From Anaerolineae bacterium (lineage in GTDB: Bacteria; Chloroflexota; Anaerolineae; UBA4142), in NCBI GenBank assembly GCA_026417715.1, contig JAOACU010000096.1:1-9526 (forward strand): 9,526 nt of DNA, in the 5' to 3' direction. The position numbers and the translations under genes were made by a program. Positions 5,849 through 9,526 of this stretch are shown piece after piece. The stretch's first letter is position 1. Each line of letters opens with the position of its first letter. Below the pieces are notes generated by a model, which worked only from the letters and a program-made list of their open reading frames with translations, searched no databases and was not told the DNA's origin.

Positions 5849-6931
5849 TCACACCCAAATTCCCGGAATTTTTTCTCCGCATTTAGGACACGCGCCGCGT
5901 CCTGTCAACTCATCGCGCAGAATGCGATACGCATACCGCTCGACGAGCACGGTGTTGCACTTGGGACAATACGTGTTCTCGTAATTTTTCACACTGCCCG
6001 GCAAATTGCCCGCATAGACGTAATGCAAACCGGCTTCTTGTCCAATCTCTGCCGCGCGAATCAATGTGGACGCCGGCGTAAAGCGCGCGTCCGTCATCTT
6101 GTAGTCAGGATGAAACGCGGTGACGTGCCAAGGAATATCGGGCGACACAGACCGAATGAATTGCGCCGCGTCCATCAACTCTTCGTTCGAGTCGTTGAAG
6201 CCGGGAATGACCAACGTGACGATTTCCACCCAAAAGCCCATCGCGTACGCAAGTCGAATCGTATCGAGGACGTGCTTGAGCGCGGTGCCGAGTTTGCGGT
6301 ACTGCTTGTCCTGCATCGTCTTCAAATCAATCTTGTAGCCGACGACGTACGGACGAATGAATTCAAGCACCTCGCGCGTGGCATTGCCATTCGAGACGTA
6401 AATGCCGCGAATGTTGTATGCCTGCGCCCGTTTGAAGATTTCGACTGCCCACTCGCTGGTGATGAGCGGCTCGTTGTACGAACTGCCGATGAGTTGTGCA
6501 CCCGTACGTCGCGCAATGTTGACAACTTGTTCGGCAGAGACGCGCTGTGGTGTGTAACCCGCATCAGGATCGCGCAATGCCTGCGAAATGTCCCAGTTCT
6601 GACAATTCGCGCAATGCAAATCACAACCCAGCATCCCAAAAGTTAGCGTGATCGAACCGGGAAGAATGTGGAAGAACGGCTTTTTTTCGGTGGGGTCGGG
6701 ATTGAGTGAAATAACGTAACCGTGCGGAACAAACAACGTGCCACCACGATTGTAGCGCACTTGGCAAATGCCGCGTGCGCCATCGTTAATAACGCAACGA
6801 TGCGCGCATGCCAAACAGCGCACACGCGCGCCATCGAGTTTTTCGTACAGCGTACCTTCGCGCGTCATTTCATCCAAGACGCGCGCAAGCGGCACATCGC
6901 CAGCCAGCGGGGGACGAATCGGATAATTCAC
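5849..6931 (-). CDS. amrS: AmmeMemoRadiSam-system radical SAM enzyme (AmrS-like)
   Basis: The 360-aa protein has three metal-binding regions in the order expected for AmrS. An N-terminal cysteine group is C39-x2-C42-x3-C46 plus C56 (GICQVR). The radical SAM cluster motif is CDLHCANC (C103, C107, C110) in the segment FGMLGCDLHCANCQNW. A C-terminal rubredoxin-like knuckle has C322, C325, C348 and C351, closing with PGIWV. The conserved NPDPTEKKPFFH stretch (77-88) is also typical. The family reductively cleaves SAM; its substrate is not established to my knowledge. The usual partners (Memo-like and AMMECR1 proteins) are not in this window. The start is taken as GTG 6931: it lacks a Shine-Dalgarno but sits 6 nt after a promoter -10 box. 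ATG 6868 (Met22) is the alternative. Confidence 0.93.
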   Translation of the reverse strand: MNYPIRPPLAGDVPLARVLDEMTREGTLYEKLDGARVRCLACAHRCVINDGARGICQVRYNRGGTLFVPHGYVISLNPDPTEKKPFFHILPGSITLTFGMLGCDLHCANCQNWDISQALRDPDAGYTPQRVSAEQVVNIARRTGAQLIGSSYNEPLITSEWAVEIFKRAQAYNIRGIYVSNGNATREVLEFIRPYVVGYKIDLKTMQDKQYRKLGTALKHVLDTIRLAYAMGFWVEIVTLVIPGFNDSNEELMDAAQFIRSVSPDIPWHVTAFHPDYKMTDARFTPASTLIRAAEIGQEAGLHYVYAGNLPGSVKNYENTYCPKCNTVLVERYAYRILRDELTGRGACPKCGEKIPGIWV

Positions 6932-6937
6932 ACCACG

Positions 6938-6966
6938 CGTATAACACAGGGCGCGGCGTTTGTCAA
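6938..6966 (-). promoter_or_regulatory. Sigma70-type promoter for the AmrS-like gene
   Basis: The minus strand shows a perfect -35 TTGACA (6966-6961), a 17-bp spacer and the -10 TATACG (6943-6938) preceded by an extended TGT. The -10 ends six nt before the GTG at 6931, so the transcript would begin at or next to the start codon. No ribosome binding site is present. Together these favour a leaderless mRNA. Confidence 0.6.
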
Positions 6967-6989
6967 ACGTAATCGCCTTGGCTGTAAGT

Positions 6990-7004
6990 GTTACAAAACG
7001 TAAC
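6990..7004. promoter_or_regulatory. Candidate operator palindrome upstream of the AmrS promoter
   Basis: GTTAC, five bases, GTAAC forms an exact 5-bp inverted repeat about 24 bp upstream of the -35 box. Another GTAAC follows at 7022-7026. It could be an activator or repressor site. It is short enough to occur by chance. Confidence 0.2.
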
Positions 7005-7061
7005 GAAACAATAACAATCGCGTAACTCTACCACTGTCATTCAGGAACGGTTGACTCACGC

Positions 7062-7145
7062 ATCACACATCACGTATCACGCAATACGAAATACGCAGTA
7101 TTCGGTGGTCGGTATTCAGTATCCAGTGTTCAGTGTTCAGTTGGT
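7062..7145. repeat. 12-unit degenerate heptamer array
   Basis: The plus strand divides in register into ATCACAC, ATCACGT, ATCACGC, AATACGA, AATACGC, AGTATTC, GGTGGTC, GGTATTC, AGTATCC, AGTGTTC, AGTGTTC and AGTTGGT. The unit changes at about 7097 from AATACG-type to its reverse complement (GTATTC-type), as in the array at 3051-3150. Its right-hand units resemble GTGGTC units in the array at 7495-7578. Confidence 0.8.
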
Positions 7146-7190
7146 CAGTTTTGCGTTTGCCGTTGCTTTGTTTTTCCTTTAACTATTTTC

Positions 7191-7340
7191 TCAGTTGCTT
7201 TTCATTCGCTTCTCATCTTGCTCAACGATACTGATGGCAAAGTTGGAGGATGCCAAGAGTCGCGGAGCATATTGGCGGCAATATCTGAACCCGGGCAAAA
7301 GATGCCGGAGCATTCCCCTGTTCAGAGGGATACGCTCCAT
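7191..7340 (-). CDS. Possible small protein, unrecognised (49 aa), weakly supported
   Basis: An ATG at 7340 opens a 49-codon frame starting MERIPLNRGML. It is basic in the middle (HLLPGFRYCRQYAPRLL) and charged at the end. I do not recognise it. The only Shine-Dalgarno-like sequence (GGAGG) touches the ATG, which is too close. The frame also coincides with the self-complementary segment 7242-7348, so its codons may be a by-product of an RNA or repeat. The frame is open upstream to 7490 through sequence that looks non-coding. Listed because it lies in an otherwise gene-free gap. Confidence 0.15.
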   Translation of the reverse strand: MERIPLNRGMLRHLLPGFRYCRQYAPRLLASSNFAISIVEQDEKRMKSN

Positions 7341-7348
7341 CCTCCAAC
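7242..7348. other. Densely self-complementary element closed by an 11-bp inverted repeat
   Basis: GTTGGAGGATG (7242-7252) is the exact reverse complement of CATCCTCCAAC (7338-7348). Inside are a hairpin ATATTG-GCGG-CAATAT (7269-7284) and an exact pair CTGAAC (7285-7290) with GTTCAG (7320-7325), which encloses CCGGGC (7291-7296) opposite GCCGG (7304-7308). An alternative pair is GGAGC (7307-7311) with GCTCC (7334-7338). This fits either a structured RNA or a small inverted-repeat (MITE-like) element. The strand cannot be chosen, no target-site duplication is evident and no known family was recognised. Confidence 0.4.
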
Positions 7349-7370
7349 CTGAATACAAGCGTTCATTCTT

Positions 7371-7428
7371 CTCCTCCTTGGGCAACGCCACACAGTTGGC
7401 GCATACCCCCCTCCTCCTTGTGCAACGC
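7371..7428. repeat. 18-bp direct repeat, 40 bp apart, with Shine-Dalgarno-like core
   Basis: CTCCTCCTTGGGCAACGC (7371-7388) and CTCCTCCTTGTGCAACGC (7411-7428) differ at one base and start exactly 40 bp apart. On the minus strand each contains AAGGAGGAG, and each is followed within 4-6 nt by an ATG. A 5-bp stem (CGCCA/TGGCG) lies between the copies. Confidence 0.7.
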
Positions 7429-7455
7429 GTCGTCGGCAGAAATGCTGGCGGCGCG

Positions 7456-7484
7456 TTGACGCGTTTAGCAAGGCGCGTTATAAT
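7456..7484 (+). promoter_or_regulatory. Sigma70-type promoter for the membrane glycan protein gene
   Basis: TTGACG (7456-7461), a 17-bp spacer and a perfect TATAAT (7479-7484). The -10 ends seven nt before ATG 7492, so transcription should begin at about 7490-7492 and give a leaderless or nearly leaderless mRNA. This supports the upstream ATG as the start of the gene. Confidence 0.7.
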
Positions 7485-7491
7485 CTCCAAG

Positions 7492-9526
7492 ATGTCACAT
7501 CACGGAGATCAGAGATTAGAGATTAGAGAGCAGTCAGCGATCAGCGGTCAGCGGTCAGCGGTCGGTGGTCGGCGGCTTGCCCTGAGCGCAGTCGCAGGGT
7601 CATCCGTCATCCGTCACGCACTTGTGCTTGTCGGTTGCGCGGTATTTTTCGTCACCGCAAGCGCGCTGGCGTTTATGACTCTGCGCGATTATCAGACGAA
7701 CACGCGCGGCATCGAGTTTGGCGCGCGCGCGGAAACATCGTTTGGTGTCAACGTCGCGCTCGAACAATACTCAGATGACGATTTGACGCGCGCGCTCACA
7801 CTGATTCGCGCTAGTGGCTTGCGTTACATTCGACAATTTTTTTACTGGAACGATTTGGAACTGCGTCCCAACGAATTTGTTTGGTCAACTGCCGACCGCA
7901 TCATCACGCGCGCAAGTGAATTCGACTTGCACATCGTTGCGGTGATTGTGACGACTCCCACTTGGGCGCGTCACCCCGGCGAAGCCGATTTGCTCTACGC
8001 GCCTCCTGCCAACCCCGATGATTACGCGCGCTTTGTTGCCGCGTTTGTGCAACGTTACGGTGACCGCGTGCGTTACATTCAAATTTGGGACAATCCCAAC
8101 GTGCATCCGTTCTGGGGGCGTCGCAACGCCGACCCATTTGACTATGCCGCACTCTTGCGCGCTGCCGCGACGCGCGCGCGCGCGGTGAATCCGCAGGTGA
8201 AAATTCTATCGGCGGGACTTGCACCAAGTCGTGAATTGATTCGCGGGCATCCCGACTATTCCGACATTTTGTTTTTGCGCGGCTTGTACGAAATCGGCGC
8301 GCAAAATTATTTCGACATCGTCGGTGCAAAACCATACGGAATGTGGTCGGGTCCCGATGATCGGCGCGTGGACAAGGAGGTATTTAATTTTTCGCGCGTG
8401 ATTCTCTTGCGCGACGAAATGCTCGCGTACGGCGATGCGTCCAAGCCAATCTGGGCAGTCGAGTTCGGTTGGAACGCGTTGCCACGCGATTGGCGCGGCG
8501 CGTCGTCGCCTTGGGGCACCGACACGGAGGAAACGCAAAGCGCGCGACTCGCCAGCGCGGTGCAACGCGCGCGACGTGAATGGGCGTGGATGCCGGTGAT
8601 GATTGCACAGACGTTTCAACCCAACGCGCCGAGCGACGATCCTGTGTGGGGCTTTGCGCTTGTGGACAAGAATTTGCAACCGCGCGCGCTGTACACCGCG
8701 CTCACGCACGCCATCGCCGAACCGGTTTCACCCCTGTCATTCGATTTCACGCGATTCTATGCGACGCTCGGCGCGTGCGCGCTTGTCGCGCTGGTGAGTG
8801 CGTGGTTTGGCGCACGCGCGGCGTGGCAACTATCGTGGGAGCGCGCGTGGCAAAGCATCGAAGCGCGTTGGCGCGCGTTACCTGAACTTGCACAATTCGC
8901 GTTGCTCGCAATTTCAACACTCGCACTCTACTACTCCCCACACCCAGTTTTGAGTTTTGCCTTCCTCGCGCTCCTTGTTTTTCTCTTTGCACTGCGTCTC
9001 GACTTGGGCTTGGCAATCACCGTGTTCACAGTTCCGTTCTACCTTCTACCCAAGAAACTGCTTGGTAACGCGCAGTTCTCGATGGTCGAGTTGTTGGTGT
9101 TGGTTTTGGTAGCGGCGTGGATTCTGCGTCGGGGTTTAAAGTTCAAGATTCAAGGTTCAAGGTTTCAAGTTTCAAGTTCCGAGGTTCGAGGTTTACGCGC
9201 TAACCTTGAACTTTTAACCTCGAACCTTAAACCTGTAACCTCAAACCTTAAACCACTCGACATCGCGGTCATCGTTTTTGTGCTTCTTGGCTTGATCTCG
9301 GTCAAGACCGCGTCCAATTTCGGTGTGGCGATGCGCGAGTTTCGTGTAATCGTGCTCGAACCCGCGGTGTTGTACGCGCTCATTCGCGCGTCGAATCTTT
9401 CGCCGCGCGCGGTGGAACGCATCGTCTATGCGTTTGTTTTGTCTGGTGTTGCCGTATCGCTTATCGCGCTGTATCAATTTTTCTTCACCGATTGGGTCAT
9501 CGTTGCTGAAGGCGTGCGACGCGTCC
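7492..9526 (+). CDS. Membrane protein: GH39/GH5-like domain fused to O-antigen ligase/polymerase-type region, C-terminus beyond the window
   Basis: At least 678 codons are open to the right edge. Layout: a repeat-encoded N-terminus (residues 2-43), a TM segment (about 43-62), and an extracytoplasmic TIM-barrel-like domain (about 83-405). At least eight further TM segments follow (near 422-440, 466-481, 486-502, 505-520, 531-546, 589-606, 613-629, 644-665), resembling the first half of O-antigen ligase/Wzy-type proteins. The barrel keeps the clan-A nucleophile motif WAVEFGW (E324). Its acid/base motif, usually W-N-E-P-N, reads WDNPN, with Asn at 201 where Glu is expected, so hydrolysis may be lost. 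Likely role: surface polysaccharide assembly or sensing. The start at ATG 7492 follows from the promoter; GTG 7624 and ATG 7675 are alternatives. Residues about 550-588 are encoded by a heptamer array. The ligase call is by TM pattern only, since the key loop lies downstream. Confidence 0.8.
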   Translation, partial: MSHHGDQRLEIREQSAISGQRSAVGGRRLALSAVAGSSVIRHALVLVGCAVFFVTASALAFMTLRDYQTNTRGIEFGARAETSFGVNVALEQYSDDDLTRALTLIRASGLRYIRQFFYWNDLELRPNEFVWSTADRIITRASEFDLHIVAVIVTTPTWARHPGEADLLYAPPANPDDYARFVAAFVQRYGDRVRYIQIWDNPNVHPFWGRRNADPFDYAALLRAAATRARAVNPQVKILSAGLAPSRELIRGHPDYSDILFLRGLYEIGAQNYFDIVGAKPYGMWSGPDDRRVDKEVFNFSRVILLRDEMLAYGDASKPIWAVEFGWNALPRDWRGASSPWGTDTEETQSARLASAVQRARREWAWMPVMIAQTFQPNAPSDDPVWGFALVDKNLQPRALYTALTHAIAEPVSPLSFDFTRFYATLGACALVALVSAWFGARAAWQLSWERAWQSIEARWRALPELAQFALLAISTLALYYSPHPVLSFAFLALLVFLFALRLDLGLAITVFTVPFYLLPKKLLGNAQFSMVELLVLVLVAAWILRRGLKFKIQGSRFQVSSSEVRGLRANLELLTSNLKPVTSNLKPLDIAVIVFVLLGLISVKTASNFGVAMREFRVIVLEPAVLYALIRASNLSPRAVERIVYAFVLSGVAVSLIALYQFFFTDWVIVAEGVRRV
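7495..7578 (+). repeat. 12-unit heptamer array at the 5' end of the membrane protein gene
   Basis: In register the units are TCACATC, ACGGAGA, TCAGAGA, TTAGAGA twice, GCAGTCA, GCGATCA, GCGGTCA twice, GCGGTCG, GTGGTCG and GCGGCTT. It begins one codon after ATG 7492 and contains no stop in that frame, encoding residues 2-29. Unlike the other arrays it does not switch to its reverse complement. Confidence 0.8.
7580..7620 (+). repeat. Hairpin plus short heptamer run next to the first array
   Basis: CCCTG (7580-7584) pairs with CAGGG (7595-7599), and GCG with CGC can pair inside with a bulge. TCATCCG, TCATCCG and TCACGCA follow at 7600-7620. The 7574-7599 stretch resembles an interspersed repeat I associate with environmental genomes (from memory, not searched). 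Confidence 0.5.
9140..9254 (+). repeat. 16-unit heptamer array inside the coding sequence, with strand switch
   Basis: Eight units of AGTTCAA, GATTCAA, GGTTCAA, GGTTTCA, AGTTTCA, AGTTCCG, AGGTTCG and AGGTTTA are followed by a divergent unit CGCGCTA. Seven reverse-complement-type units come next: ACCTTGA, ACTTTTA, ACCTCGA, ACCTTAA, ACCTGTA, ACCTCAA and ACCTTAA. Within it GGTTCGAGGTT is exactly complementary to AACCTCGAACC. The reading frame stays open and yields a 7-residue peptide period (NLELLTS, NLKPVTS, NLKPLDI) in a loop between two TM segments. Confidence 0.9.

Larger units (their letters stand above)
6967..7455. other. Intergenic region between divergent genes
   Basis: No confident protein gene is seen here. 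The contents, listed separately, are a small palindrome near 6990, a heptamer array, a strongly self-complementary segment and a duplicated 18-mer. Bases 7005-7061 show nothing I can interpret. Bases 7146-7241 are pyrimidine-rich on the plus strand with several T-runs and no evident stem. Minus-strand open frames here are short and lack recognisable homology. Confidence 0.6.

Noticed and set aside
6023..6646. 207-aa plus-strand open frame opposite the radical SAM gene
   Set aside because: It is antisense to the region coding the Cys cluster motif and shows no domain pattern of its own.
7242..7348. Integron attC site
   Set aside because: The outer arms read GTTGGAG...CTCCAAC, the opposite order from the attC inverse-core and core consensus, and no integron integrase or cassette array is visible.
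7191..7490. 99-aa minus-strand open frame starting at TTG 7490
   Set aside because: The TTG start overlaps the plus-strand promoter, no Shine-Dalgarno is present, composition is unlike the neighbours, and most of it crosses direct repeats and the self-complementary element. Only the shorter 7340 start is listed, at low confidence.
8206..8709. 167-aa minus-strand open frame inside the membrane protein gene
   Set aside because: Very arginine-rich and without recognisable motifs; the plus strand encodes a coherent barrel domain in this interval.

Overview
The window reads as one stretch of a high-GC bacterial chromosome, probably from an environmental member of the Chloroflexota (Anaerolineae-like). 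That assignment is inference. It rests on the gene mix (AmmeMemoRadiSam radical SAM enzyme, a sugar-hydrolase-like domain fused to a multi-pass polymerase-type membrane protein), GCGC-rich codon use and abundant intergenic repeats. No rRNA or marker phylogeny was available.

Bases 1-6931 hold ten minus-strand genes. In transcription order they are: an AmrS-type radical SAM enzyme, an orphan HicB-like protein, enolase, an MntP-type manganese exporter, a MaoC-type hydratase, a zinc alcohol dehydrogenase, a Kef/Nap-type cation:proton antiporter, a PII-like regulator, a DUF433 antitoxin and a DUF5615 PIN-like toxin that runs off the left edge. Several neighbours overlap or lie a few bases apart (dehydrogenase/antiporter/PII and antitoxin/toxin), so these are probably translationally coupled. 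The longer gaps are filled by repeats.

Bases 6932-7491 separate the radical SAM gene from a divergent plus-strand gene. Each side carries a good sigma70-type promoter with a 17-bp spacer, and in both cases the -10 box ends only 6-7 nt before the predicted start codon, which suggests leaderless transcripts. Between them lie a 12-unit heptamer array, a densely self-complementary segment closed by an 11-bp perfect inverted repeat, and an 18-bp duplication containing Shine-Dalgarno-like sequences that precede tiny minus-strand ORFs.

Bases 7492-9526 encode the 5' part of a large membrane protein open to the right edge. It has one TM segment, a GH39/GH5-like barrel whose usual acid/base Glu position is Asn, and then at least eight TM segments like those of O-antigen ligase/polymerase proteins.

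The most striking unexplained feature is a set of degenerate tandem repeats that share a strict 7-bp period but not a sequence. Five arrays are present. In four of them the unit switches to its reverse complement partway through, so the array can fold into a hairpin. Two arrays lie within the open frame of the membrane protein, and one of these is clearly inside the gene, between two TM segments. Two others run into the stop codons of maoC and mntP.
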